NCBI GenBank assembly: GCA_035471925.1 | Contig: DATIPO010000005.1 | Span: 43,230 to 107,229 of the forward strand | Direction of reading: 5' to 3' | DNA from: JANQFM01 sp035471925 | GTDB lineage: Bacteria > Acidobacteriota > UBA6911 > RPQK01 > DATIPO01 | DNA: 64,000 nt | Part shown: positions 1 to 10,802 of the stretch, in pieces | How the letters are laid out: the number at the start of each line of letters is the position of its first letter | Numbering within the stretch: the first letter of the stretch is position 1 | Program-made: the position numbers and the translations under genes | The notes under the pieces: model-generated | Told to the model about the DNA's origin: nothing | The model's input: the letters and a program-made list of their open reading frames with translations, nothing else | Databases searched by the model: none

Positions 1-1
1 G

Positions 2-3205
<3,204 letters not shown>

Positions 3206-3646
3206 TCAGCGGGTATCTTCCTCTTTGCGGAATTGGTCGTGGCCTTGCTTTTTCCAGTCGAAGAGACGGCGCAGGATCTGCTGCGACTGCTCGACGTCTT
3301 CGTCCTCGACCGCTGCCTTGAACTGGTCCAAGGTGGAGAGCATCTTCTCGATGGTCTGGCGATACTCCTTGACGAAGGCTTCGCGCTCTGTTTCGGGCAA
3401 ATCCGGAGTCTTGAGCGGAGCTTCCTTTTGAGCCGCCAAGGCGTGCCCCCGGAATTCCTCGATCATGTCCAGCACGGCAGTCTTGTTCGCGGCATCGCGG
3501 CTCAAACGACGCAGTTGGCGCAGGATGCCGTTCATGCTCTTCATGTGCTGGACGATCTCGGGTTCGTCTCCCTGCTCTTGCGCCAGGGCGGGCGCCGACA
3601 ACAGGGGCAGGGCCAACAACATCAAGGAAAGTACCACTCGGATCAT
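3206..3646 (-). CDS. Cytochrome b562-like periplasmic protein
   Basis: A 146-residue exported protein with a signal peptide ending near LSAPALAQ. The mature part matches the four-helix cytochrome b562 layout: HMKSMNG at the start (Met35 aligns with the axial heme Met7 of E. coli b562) and KKQGHDQFR at the end (His136 aligns with axial His102, four residues before the family's terminal Arg). The central AAQKEAPLKTPD also matches that family. There is no CxxCH motif, as expected for non-covalent heme. It is last in an operon behind a triheme cytochrome c (28-base gap), so a role in periplasmic electron transfer is likely. The heme-ligand alignment is made by eye. Some b562-fold proteins lack heme, but here both ligands are kept. 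Confidence 0.75.
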   Translation of the reverse strand: MIRVVLSLMLLALPLLSAPALAQEQGDEPEIVQHMKSMNGILRQLRRLSRDAANKTAVLDMIEEFRGHALAAQKEAPLKTPDLPETEREAFVKEYRQTIEKMLSTLDQFKAAVEDEDVEQSQQILRRLFDWKKQGHDQFRKEEDTR

Positions 3647-3674
3647 TTCTTCAGCTCCTCTTGGTCTGTGGTTC

Positions 3675-4952
3675 TCAATTCTCGTTTTCGGGAGGCAGCA
3701 ATTCTTCCCCCGACGGCCATGGCAGTCCTTCGCGGATCCAGCGCCTGAGCAACTCGATTTCCTGGGTGGTCAAGCGGTCGCCCTCGGGGGGCATGGGATA
3801 GATCTCGTTGTAGGGATCTTCTTCGGCGGCTTCAACGAAGGTGATGATCATGCTGGCGCCAGGATCTCCAGCAACCGCCGTACTGCGCTCCATGAACTCG
3901 GCAATCTCGCCGCCCGCCAGAAGGTGCTCCCGGGTATCCATACGGTATTCGCTCTTGTGTTCGCTGGGGCCATGGCATTTGACGCAGCGGGTGAGGATCG
4001 GCCTCACTTGGTCAAAGAGTGCGGAATCGCCCTCGGAGTTGCGTTCGGAGCCCGCAACAGGACTCGCTTCATCGTCCTCGTCGCGCTGGGGTGCCTTGAG
4101 GGGGCGCTTCTGAAAAAAGTCCCGTGCGTTGAGAGGACCCCAGGACCGCAACTCCAGAACATGGTCGGCCAGCTCCTCCAGGTCCTGCTCGCTCAGGTAG
4201 TCTTTATAGGCTGGCATCCCGATGGCTTGGCTGTCTCGGAAATAGCGTCCGGGATGGAAGCCCAAGAAGCTTTGATCGAGGAAGGCTTGGGAGGCGCCGT
4301 CGCGAATCCATTCCAGCACCTGGCTGCGCTCTCCAGCCGTAAGAGCGTCGAAGTCGCTGCCGAAAAACCCGGGAATGTAGCTTTTGAGCGAATCGAGATT
4401 GCCGGTCCCGCCCTGCCCCAGGACACCGTGGCAGGAATAGCAGGCCATGCGGTGGGCCAGCAGCTCGCCCCGGGGCAGGTCGTGAGCGTCCCCTTGGCGA
4501 AGCGATTGCTTCACATCGTGGCGGTACTGCTCAAGGGCCAGGTAGGCGATGATCTCATCGATCTCTGCCACCGAAAGATGGTTCTTATAGGCGGGCATCT
4601 TGAGGGCTTCCCGCTCCCGCGACGCCATGTAGGCTTGGGAGTTGGCCCTGGCTTCGCTGAGGCCCTGGGCGATCCACTGACGCATTTCGGCAAGCGACAA
4701 GCGCTCGCGGAAGAGCGAATGGACGGTCGAGTACTCCGCAGGATGCTTCCCACGGTCAGGATTGAAGGCGCCCGACTCGGCTGAGTGGCAAGACCAGCAG
4801 CCCGCCGTCTCCATCAATCGAGCGCCCCTTTGAGCCGGGGAGGACTCGGGGAAGATCTCGGCCCGGAAGATGATCAGCAGCAGGCCCGCCCCGATCACAG
4901 CCAAGAGCAAGAGCAAGCCCAGCAAGCGCCCCTTTTTGCCTTGACGTTTCAT
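3675..4952 (-). CDS. Membrane-anchored triheme cytochrome c
   Basis: 425 residues. A positively charged start and one hydrophobic segment (about 10-29) anchor the protein with its body in the periplasm. It carries three covalent heme sites: CWSCH (52-56), CYSCH (171-175) and CVKCH (323-327). The first two modules each carry a MPAYK(N/D)xLS motif (Met119, Met246), which probably supplies the distal heme ligand. The third, CVKCHGPSEHKSEYRMD with a later MPPEGDRLT, is the planctomycete-type cytochrome c module often attached to dehydrogenases. The gene starts 7 bases after the stop of a 61-residue protein and is followed by the b562-like gene, so the three are probably cotranscribed. A role as an electron carrier to a terminal oxidase or dehydrogenase partner is inferred. 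Confidence 0.9.
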   Translation of the reverse strand: MKRQGKKGRLLGLLLLLAVIGAGLLLIIFRAEIFPESSPAQRGARLMETAGCWSCHSAESGAFNPDRGKHPAEYSTVHSLFRERLSLAEMRQWIAQGLSEARANSQAYMASREREALKMPAYKNHLSVAEIDEIIAYLALEQYRHDVKQSLRQGDAHDLPRGELLAHRMACYSCHGVLGQGGTGNLDSLKSYIPGFFGSDFDALTAGERSQVLEWIRDGASQAFLDQSFLGFHPGRYFRDSQAIGMPAYKDYLSEQDLEELADHVLELRSWGPLNARDFFQKRPLKAPQRDEDDEASPVAGSERNSEGDSALFDQVRPILTRCVKCHGPSEHKSEYRMDTREHLLAGGEIAEFMERSTAVAGDPGASMIITFVEAAEEDPYNEIYPMPPEGDRLTTQEIELLRRWIREGLPWPSGEELLPPENEN

Positions 4953-4959
4953 GGCCGGC

Positions 4960-5145
4960 TCAGCAATGCAGGCAGCGGATTTCGTCGAAAATGTCCGACT
5001 CCAGGTCGCTTTCCTCGCGAGCGAAGTCGATCAGGCAGCGCAAGGCCTTCGATTCGTCAGGAAGGCCGTGTTCCTCGGCCATCTCCTCGAGCCATTCGTA
5101 TTGGTCTTCTTTCAGTTCCAGCGTGTATTCGATGTTCTCGCTCAT
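4960..5145 (-). CDS. 61-residue acidic protein of unknown function
   Basis: The ATG at 5145 has an AGGAG ribosome site seven bases upstream, and the stop lies seven bases before the cytochrome c start, so this is probably a real first gene of that operon. The protein is acidic and probably helical, with a segment resembling DQYEWLEEMAEEHGLPDESKALR and a C-terminal end in CLHC. It has no signal peptide and no membrane segment. The CxxC tail could bind a metal or take part in heme or thiol chemistry during maturation of its neighbour, but that is inference from position only. I do not recognise a characterised family. Confidence 0.7.
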   Translation of the reverse strand: MSENIEYTLELKEDQYEWLEEMAEEHGLPDESKALRCLIDFAREESDLESDIFDEIRCLHC

Positions 5146-5296
5146 GCTTCTCCTTTGGCCTCAAACGGACACATTCTAACATTGCTGAAAGAGACGCTGA
5201 GGAGACCGAAGTGGAGCCCGCGGGGAGAGGCTCCTCAAGCTGACGAGGAAGGCAGGCTGAGTGCGGGAAACCGGCTTCTGAACAGAGCAGGAAGGA

Positions 5297-5323
5297 CCCC
5301 TCCCCGCCGGGCGCGGGGAGGGG
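5297..5323. repeat. Perfect 10-bp inverted repeat
   Basis: CCCCTCCCCG at 5297-5306 is the exact reverse complement of CGGGGAGGGG at 5314-5323, with a 7-base loop. It lies 22 bases after the stop of the small Cys-rich gene. There is no T-tract on the minus strand, so it is at best a Rho-type or atypical terminator between that gene and the cytochrome operon. Confidence 0.5.
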
Positions 5324-5345
5324 ATGGGCGCTGAGACCGACGGGC

Positions 5346-5711
5346 TTAGAAGCCCCCGCCGAAGCCGCCCTCGCAACCCAGGCACTGATAGGTGACGGTT
5401 GCCGAGTACTCCCAAGGCCCCGGTTCCAGGTTGCTGCAGGGATCGATGTTGCTGAAGGACACGTTGCAGGTGCCGATTCCGCACAGTTGATCCACTTGGT
5501 GATGGAAATCCATCTCAGCCCACGGACAGTCCACCGTAGAGGTTCCAGTCACGACCTTGGTCCTGGGTCCCAACTCGAAGGGATCGCAAACGGGATCGCC
5601 TTGGGCGCACGGAAAGGCGCCGATGTCGTCTGACTGCATCAGCACCAGTCCCCCGACCATGGCGCAGAGAGTCAGGATTGCCAGGAATCCATGTTTGAAG
5701 ATTGCTTGCAT
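5346..5711 (-). CDS. Small Cys-rich exported protein
   Basis: 121 residues. I chose the ATG at 5711 because AAAGGAG lies upstream at normal spacing and because a signal peptide then starts at once (MQAIFKHGFLAILTLCAMVGG). The reading frame runs further upstream but has no such features. The mature part has about eight cysteines, many in pairs such as CAQGDPVC, CGIGTC and CLGC, and ends in a glycine-rich CEGGFGGGF. Disulfide-bonded secretion is likely. No known family was recognised. A second protein of the same style, also exported and Cys-rich, lies at 28478-28717. Confidence 0.65.
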   Translation of the reverse strand: MQAIFKHGFLAILTLCAMVGGLVLMQSDDIGAFPCAQGDPVCDPFELGPRTKVVTGTSTVDCPWAEMDFHHQVDQLCGIGTCNVSFSNIDPCSNLEPGPWEYSATVTYQCLGCEGGFGGGF

Positions 5712-6108
5712 TGTGCTTCTTCTCCTTTCGAAGGTTAGTGATTTGCTTCCCATCCATGGTGATGCAGCCTGAAAGAGGAGTCCTCGCCACGGAGGTGGAA
5801 CCAAGGGCGATGGCAGAAGCTGTACAGGCGGTCCCAAATGCCGTGCAAAGTGTTGATAATAAACAGTTTCAAGGTTGCCTTGGGCGTTGCGGAAAAGACA
5901 GGTCCTTCTTCTTCCGACCTTCGTCCGTAAAGGCTATTGGGCGGGGTGAAAAGAACTCTGAAGGCGAGACCTGCGCCGGACTTGCCGAGGGGGTGGACAT
6001 TGGACCGCCGCATGATGTGGGTGACGGGATGCGGTGGAGGTGCATGGCCGGCAGGCTGCCCATGGTGAAGCCCAGCCTGCACGTCTGTCGCGACTCCTTC
6101 TTGAAGCT
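5712..6108. other. About 400 bp without a supported gene
   Basis: It separates the acyltransferase gene from the small Cys-rich gene, both on the minus strand. Open frames exist on both strands but none has a ribosome site, a signal peptide or a recognisable motif. It may hold the promoter for the gene ending at 5346. An AT-richer patch near 5858-5872 is the only promoter-like spot and is weak. Confidence 0.5.
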
Positions 6109-7224
6109 TCAGACGACCAAGGATGCTTGCTCTACACGGCTGAAGGAGAGCAGCGGCGGACTGTCGCTCTGCTGGGCTTTCTGGAAGCTGTCTCGATCGT
6201 TCAGTCCGCGCCAGTTTTCGGCGATGAGGACTTGGGCCACGGCGCCGCCCAGCGATTCTCCGGGCCCCAGCAGGACGAAGTGGTCAGGATTGTATTCGCG
6301 GGCCGCCACCCGCACGGCCGTTGTGAAGTCGAAGGGACGCAGCACTTGCTCGATCAGGGTGTAGTGCGAGACGGCCTCCTGCAAGGTTTGCATGGGCTTC
6401 CACTGCGTGCCGCCTCCGTCGATGGCCGGGGCTCGCGGCTGATTCCACTGCAAATCGTCCAGCTCCTCCAGGGCGTAACGGGAAGCCGGCTGCATGAGCG
6501 GGGTGTGGAAAGCGCTATGGCGGGCCAGACGGAAAGGGAAGTCGCGTCCGCCTTGGGTGACCGTCGGCAGCCGTTCTTCAAGAGCCTTCAGGCCCGACTC
6601 GGTGCCTCCCAGGACGGCGTATCCGCCCAAGTGGATGGAGAGTCCGGCCCAAGTGGAGTCGAGCGAAATGGGGTCGTCGAGAGCGGAGGCGAGGGGTGGC
6701 GAGGGCTTCCCCACGTCTCCAATGTCACAGACCGAACAAACCAAATCGATGAGCTCCTCCAGACGTCCGGGCTGAGGACGCCAGTCCTCTTCCACGAGCG
6801 GATAGAGGATCTGGCCGCCCCGCTGACGGCCCCGCTGGTGCAGCCCCATGCCGTCCACCAGCCGGAAGGCCTCAGCGAAACTCAGCATTCCCGAGAGGTA
6901 GAGGGCGCTGTACCAGCCCATGGAGTTGCCCAGCACGGCCACCACCTCGTGCTGAGGACCGATCAAAGCGGCATCGGCGGCGCTGCAAGCAAAGATCAGC
7001 GCCGAAGCATTCTCTCCCGCCAGATGCCGGCTGGGCTGGAACGTGCCGGCTTGGTCCAGTTGGCTGACCGAGACCTCGCCCTTGTCGCGGCGCAGGGCGT
7101 CGGCTTGCTCGGCCAAGTCGAGGCGCTCTTGGCAGCGCGGGTGATCGCTGAAACGGCCGAGGTAGCCCAACTCGCTGCGGGTGTAGCTGCCGCGTCCGGG
7201 AGCCACCAGGACGATCCTAGCCAT
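6109..7224 (-). CDS. FabD-like acyltransferase domain protein
   Basis: 371 residues from the ATG at 7224, which has GGGAGG upstream and lies within the end of the preceding gene (8-base overlap), implying translational coupling. It has the alpha/beta fold of malonyl-CoA:ACP transacylases. The nucleophile elbow is GNSMGWYS with Ser101, where FabD usually has GHSLG, and a later SAFHTPLM holds the expected catalytic His. The changed elbow and the lack of a clear malonyl-selecting GRS-type motif suggest a different acyl group. Its partner gene is a 2-oxoacid decarboxylase/dehydrogenase E1, so a branched or unusual acyl starter is one possibility. The family is fairly certain; the substrate is not. 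Confidence 0.8.
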   Translation of the reverse strand: MARIVLVAPGRGSYTRSELGYLGRFSDHPRCQERLDLAEQADALRRDKGEVSVSQLDQAGTFQPSRHLAGENASALIFACSAADAALIGPQHEVVAVLGNSMGWYSALYLSGMLSFAEAFRLVDGMGLHQRGRQRGGQILYPLVEEDWRPQPGRLEELIDLVCSVCDIGDVGKPSPPLASALDDPISLDSTWAGLSIHLGGYAVLGGTESGLKALEERLPTVTQGGRDFPFRLARHSAFHTPLMQPASRYALEELDDLQWNQPRAPAIDGGGTQWKPMQTLQEAVSHYTLIEQVLRPFDFTTAVRVAAREYNPDHFVLLGPGESLGGAVAQVLIAENWRGLNDRDSFQKAQQSDSPPLLSFSRVEQASLVV

Positions 7225-9448
7225 GCAGGACCTCCCATCGGCGGCGGACAGCCTCGGCAATGCCCCGGCGTGAGGGCAAGACGTGTTCCCAGGCGGTCCC
7301 CAGCGGAATGTAGGTGTCTTGGCCGCAGATGCGTGTCAGATGAGGCATGGAGTCTTGAAGTTCCTCGGCCAGCAGGGCGGCGATCTCCTCCGACAACCCT
7401 CCCGTGCGGCGGGACTCGTCGACGAGGATGACGGACTGGCGTCCCCGAGCCGCTTCGACGATGGCCTCACGGTTGAGGGGAGTAAGGAAGTGCAGTTCCA
7501 GGATGGCGCAGTCGATGCCCTCCTCTTGCAGGTCGTGCTGGGCTTGCAGGCTCAAATAGCAGCCGTTGGCGTAGCCGATGATCAGGATCTCGGCCTCCCC
7601 CGGACCATGGTGCGAAACGTGGCCGAAGTCCAGAGTTTCCTCAGGCGGCGGATAAGGGAAGAGCCAGTCGCCCTCCCCCACCAGATCCTTGGTCATGTAA
7701 AGGGCGATGGGCTCCAGGAAGAGCACCACGGCACCGCATTGGCGCGCCAGCGAGACGGCCGTGCGCATGGCGCGGACGGCGTCCGGTCCGCGGCTGGCGG
7801 TGAGGAGGATGATGCCGGGAATCTCGCGCAGCGAGGCGAAGCCGTTGTCGTTGTGGAAGTGCCCTCCGAATCCCTTCTGGTAGGCGAAGGAGGCGATGCG
7901 CACCACCATGGGGTTGCGGAATTGTCCTTGTGAGAAGAATTGCAGCGAGCAAGCTTCTCCCCGCAGTTGATCGATGGCGTTGTAGAGGTAGGCCAGGTAT
8001 TGGATTTCGGCGATGGGAAGGAGCCCCAATTGCCCGGCGCCTATGGCGAGTCCCAGAATGGCCTGCTCGTCCAGCAGGGTATTGAAGACGCGCCCCACGC
8101 CGAAAGCCTCGTAGAGGTCGGCGGTGACGTTGTAGACGCCTCCTTTGCGGGCTACGTCCTCGCCGAAGACGGTGATGCGCCGGTCGCTGAGCATCAGGTC
8201 CTGCAAGCCCCAGTTGATGAGCTGGGCCATATGGCGGGGCCTGGACTTCTCGGGGACAGACTTGCGGAAGTGCTGCCGGCGGGCCTTGTCACTGGCCCTG
8301 ACGGGGCTGGGCATCTGGCGGGGGACCTCGGGCAGAAGCGAGGACATCACTGAAGCGGCGCTGTCGTGGCGGGGACGCTGGGCGGCCTCCCGTCCCGCCG
8401 CCCGCACTTGCTCGGCGATGGTGTCGTAAAGCTTGAGGACCTCCTCGGGCGAGAGAATGCCGCGCTCGATGAGTCCCAAGGCGGTTTGAATGAGCGGATC
8501 GAGCGCCTCCTGGGCTTCGATTTCTTCGCGTTTTTTGTAGGACAGCTCGATGTCGGTTCCCGCGTGTCCCAGCAGCCGCACGGTGCGCAGGTGCAGGAAG
8601 ACGGGGCGGCGCGTCCGGCGGCAGTAGTCCACGGCCTGCTGGATCTCGCGGTAGCCCGCAAAGATGTCGAGGGCGTCGACTTTGAAATAAGGGAGTCCGG
8701 TGCGGTGGCGAAAGCTCTTGTCCACCCACTCTCCAGGAGTGCGAACCGAAATCCCGATGCCGTTGTCTTCGCAAACCAGAAGGAGCGGGACGGGCAGGCG
8801 TTGATAGTCAGCCCAAGCGGCGGCGTTGAGGGCGCCTTGGGCGGCGGAGTGGTTGACTGAGGCGTCGCCGAAAGTGCAGACGGCGATAGCATCGCGGGGA
8901 ATGCCGCCTGCGTCGAGAAGATCGAGGCGGCGTCGGCGGTCCATGAAGAAGGCGTATCCCACCGACTTGGGCAGGTGCGAGGCAATGGTGCTGGTCTGGG
9001 GCGGGATGTTCAGTTCCAGGCTGCCCCACACTTTGTGGCGTCCCCCCGAGATGGGGTCTTGGCTGGAGGCGCAGAGTCCCAGGCAGGTATCGAAGATGGG
9101 GGTCTGGCCGGCTACTTGGCGGGCCCGGGCCAAGTAGAATCCGCCGCTGCGGTAGTGCAGGAAGGCGGTATCGGTGGGCCGAGTGATCTGACCCAGCATG
9201 GCATTGCCCTCGTGTCCGGCTGAACCGATGGTATAGAAGCTCTTGCCCTCGGCTTTGAGTTCACGGGCCACGTAGTCGAGCCAGCGGCTGGTGATCTGGC
9301 ATTCCAGAAGCTCCACCGCCGCCGCCACGGTCAGGCGGGTGTCGCGAACCAGGACATCCTCAGGCCGCAGCGATGCCCTCTCGAAGGGGGCTTGGCTGAC
9401 CCGGGTGCGGAAGTTCTGATCTACGATTTGGACGCGGTTGACCGACAT
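7217..9448 (-). CDS. Fused E1 alpha-beta thiamine-diphosphate 2-oxoacid dehydrogenase
   Basis: 743 residues with both halves of an alpha2beta2 E1 in one chain. The alpha half (about 40-370) has the thiamine-diphosphate motif GDASVNHS starting at 194 and ending in EDN (Asn229); the usual third Gly of GDG is Ala here. After a basic linker (about 380-405) comes the beta half with VFGEDVARKGGVY, a LLDEQAILGLAIGAG segment and a C-terminal transketolase domain (SVILVDESRRTGG). E1 enzymes of branched-chain or pyruvate complexes decarboxylate a 2-oxoacid and acylate a lipoyl E2, but no E2 or E3 is present nearby. The next gene is a FabD-like acyltransferase, overlapping by 8 bases, and the upstream gene is an AsmA-like protein 10 bases away. 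The ATG at 9448 lacks a clear ribosome site. Confidence 0.9.
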   Translation of the reverse strand: MSVNRVQIVDQNFRTRVSQAPFERASLRPEDVLVRDTRLTVAAAVELLECQITSRWLDYVARELKAEGKSFYTIGSAGHEGNAMLGQITRPTDTAFLHYRSGGFYLARARQVAGQTPIFDTCLGLCASSQDPISGGRHKVWGSLELNIPPQTSTIASHLPKSVGYAFFMDRRRRLDLLDAGGIPRDAIAVCTFGDASVNHSAAQGALNAAAWADYQRLPVPLLLVCEDNGIGISVRTPGEWVDKSFRHRTGLPYFKVDALDIFAGYREIQQAVDYCRRTRRPVFLHLRTVRLLGHAGTDIELSYKKREEIEAQEALDPLIQTALGLIERGILSPEEVLKLYDTIAEQVRAAGREAAQRPRHDSAASVMSSLLPEVPRQMPSPVRASDKARRQHFRKSVPEKSRPRHMAQLINWGLQDLMLSDRRITVFGEDVARKGGVYNVTADLYEAFGVGRVFNTLLDEQAILGLAIGAGQLGLLPIAEIQYLAYLYNAIDQLRGEACSLQFFSQGQFRNPMVVRIASFAYQKGFGGHFHNDNGFASLREIPGIILLTASRGPDAVRAMRTAVSLARQCGAVVLFLEPIALYMTKDLVGEGDWLFPYPPPEETLDFGHVSHHGPGEAEILIIGYANGCYLSLQAQHDLQEEGIDCAILELHFLTPLNREAIVEAARGRQSVILVDESRRTGGLSEEIAALLAEELQDSMPHLTRICGQDTYIPLGTAWEHVLPSRRGIAEAVRRRWEVLHG

Positions 9449-9458
9449 TGAATGAGGG

Positions 9459-10136
9459 TCACTTCTTGAGCAGGTTCCTGATCTGGTCGACCACGCCCTC
9501 GGGGTTGTTGAGGGCCTCCTGCTGGGCTCTTTGGGCTATTCGATTGAGGATTTGCTGCATCAACTGGCTCTGGCTCACACCTTCGCCGTCCGGGCCTCCC
9601 CCCACGTTGTCGAGTTCGACTTGGGGGATTTCGATTTTCAGGTCCTTGGCCAGAGGGGGCATGTTGATGGTGGCCGTGATCCTTTCCACCAGCACTTTTT
9701 CGATCACGAAACGCTTGCCGCTCCCGCCGGCGCTGCTGTCGTCCTGGGAACGATTCTTGCGCAGGTTTTCCTGGATGGTCTGGACATTGGTGCGGCCCCG
9801 CGCTCCTTCCAGCCAGATTTCGATGTCGCTGAGATAGAGGCGGGGAGCCACGATCTTGTCGTCCATCAAGGTGCCCAGCGAGACGTTCAGCTCAAGATTG
9901 CCGACGCGGGCCACATGGGGCGATTGGAAGCCTTCGGGATTGTCGATCTCAAGTCCCGACAGACTGAACCCCCCGCTCAGGATGCCGACGTCCACGGAGC
10001 CGGCATGCACGCCGACGCCCAGCGCCTTGCTTCCCTGGTTTTCGATGGCCGAGGCGGCGATGGAATCAATGAAAAAGCCCACGGCCAGAAAGGCCAGCAA
10101 GAGGACCGCGGCGACGATGATGATGACTTTCTTCAT
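9459..10136 (-). CDS. AsmA-like membrane-anchored protein
   Basis: 225 residues. The N-terminus (MKKVIIIVAAVLLLAFLAVGF) is a single membrane anchor, followed by the VHAGSVDVGILSGGFSLSGLEIDNPEGF pattern typical of AsmA/DUF748-type proteins, which sit in the envelope and are linked to lipid or outer-membrane homeostasis. It is shorter than most AsmA proteins and has a Gln-rich C-terminus. AGGGA lies upstream of the ATG. It is first in a probable three-gene operon with the E1 fusion and the acyltransferase, which hints at a lipid-related role for the whole set. That link is inferred. Confidence 0.65.
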   Translation of the reverse strand: MKKVIIIVAAVLLLAFLAVGFFIDSIAASAIENQGSKALGVGVHAGSVDVGILSGGFSLSGLEIDNPEGFQSPHVARVGNLELNVSLGTLMDDKIVAPRLYLSDIEIWLEGARGRTNVQTIQENLRKNRSQDDSSAGGSGKRFVIEKVLVERITATINMPPLAKDLKIEIPQVELDNVGGGPDGEGVSQSQLMQQILNRIAQRAQQEALNNPEGVVDQIRNLLKK

Positions 10137-10262
10137 GTCTTTTCCCTGGTAGTGGAGGGTGCCATTCCAGCGCGCCCAGAATAGCAGATTCGACTCCCGG
10201 CAGCGATTAGCCCGAAAAAGAGGGCTTGTAGTAGACTCATACGTTGGAAAGAGACAGGATCA

Positions 10263-10736
10263 ATGGCGGTTTCAGCACACAAATTCCGAGCGGTGATGAG
10301 GAATTACGCCACTGGCGTCACGGTGGTGACCACCCGCGACCCCGAGGGATCTCCGTATGGAGCGACGGTCAACGCCTTCACCTCCCTCTCGATCGATCCG
10401 CTGCTGGTCTTGGTGTGTCTGGACCGCAATCTGAGCGGGTTGAACCTGTTCCAGCAGTTCGGACGCATGGGCATCAATATTCTGGCGGAAGGCCAGGAAG
10501 AAGCCTCGGTTTTCTTTTCTCAACCCAACACCAACCGAGCCCGGTTCGACTACGTCCAAGGAAATGGCGGACTCCCCTTGCTGGCCGACTGTCTGGCGCG
10601 GCTGGAATGCGATATCGTCGAGAGTTATCCGGGCGGAGATCATGAGATTCTCGTGGGACGCGTGACCGGTGCCGTCCTGTGCAGTGACCGCAAGCCTCTG
10701 GTGTACTATGCTGGCGGTTACGCCAGAATCGAGTGA
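10263..10736 (+). CDS. Flavin reductase family protein (FMN-binding)
   Basis: 157 residues, the normal length for the short-chain flavin reductase family that supplies reduced FMN or FAD to two-component monooxygenases. The start FRAVMRNYATGVTVVTT and the following GATVNAFTSLSIDPLLVLVCL are the flavin-binding hallmarks, and the C-terminal PLVYYAGGYARI is also typical. The ATG follows AGGATCA. It is divergent from the AsmA-like gene across 126 bp. No monooxygenase partner is seen in the window, so the electron acceptor is unknown. Confidence 0.9.
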   Translation: MAVSAHKFRAVMRNYATGVTVVTTRDPEGSPYGATVNAFTSLSIDPLLVLVCLDRNLSGLNLFQQFGRMGINILAEGQEEASVFFSQPNTNRARFDYVQGNGGLPLLADCLARLECDIVESYPGGDHEILVGRVTGAVLCSDRKPLVYYAGGYARIE

Positions 10737-10802
10737 AGCGGGGAATTCGCTGAAACTTTCCCCAGCAGGCGTCGTACACGAGGAGACGAGTCCGGGGCGC
10801 AA

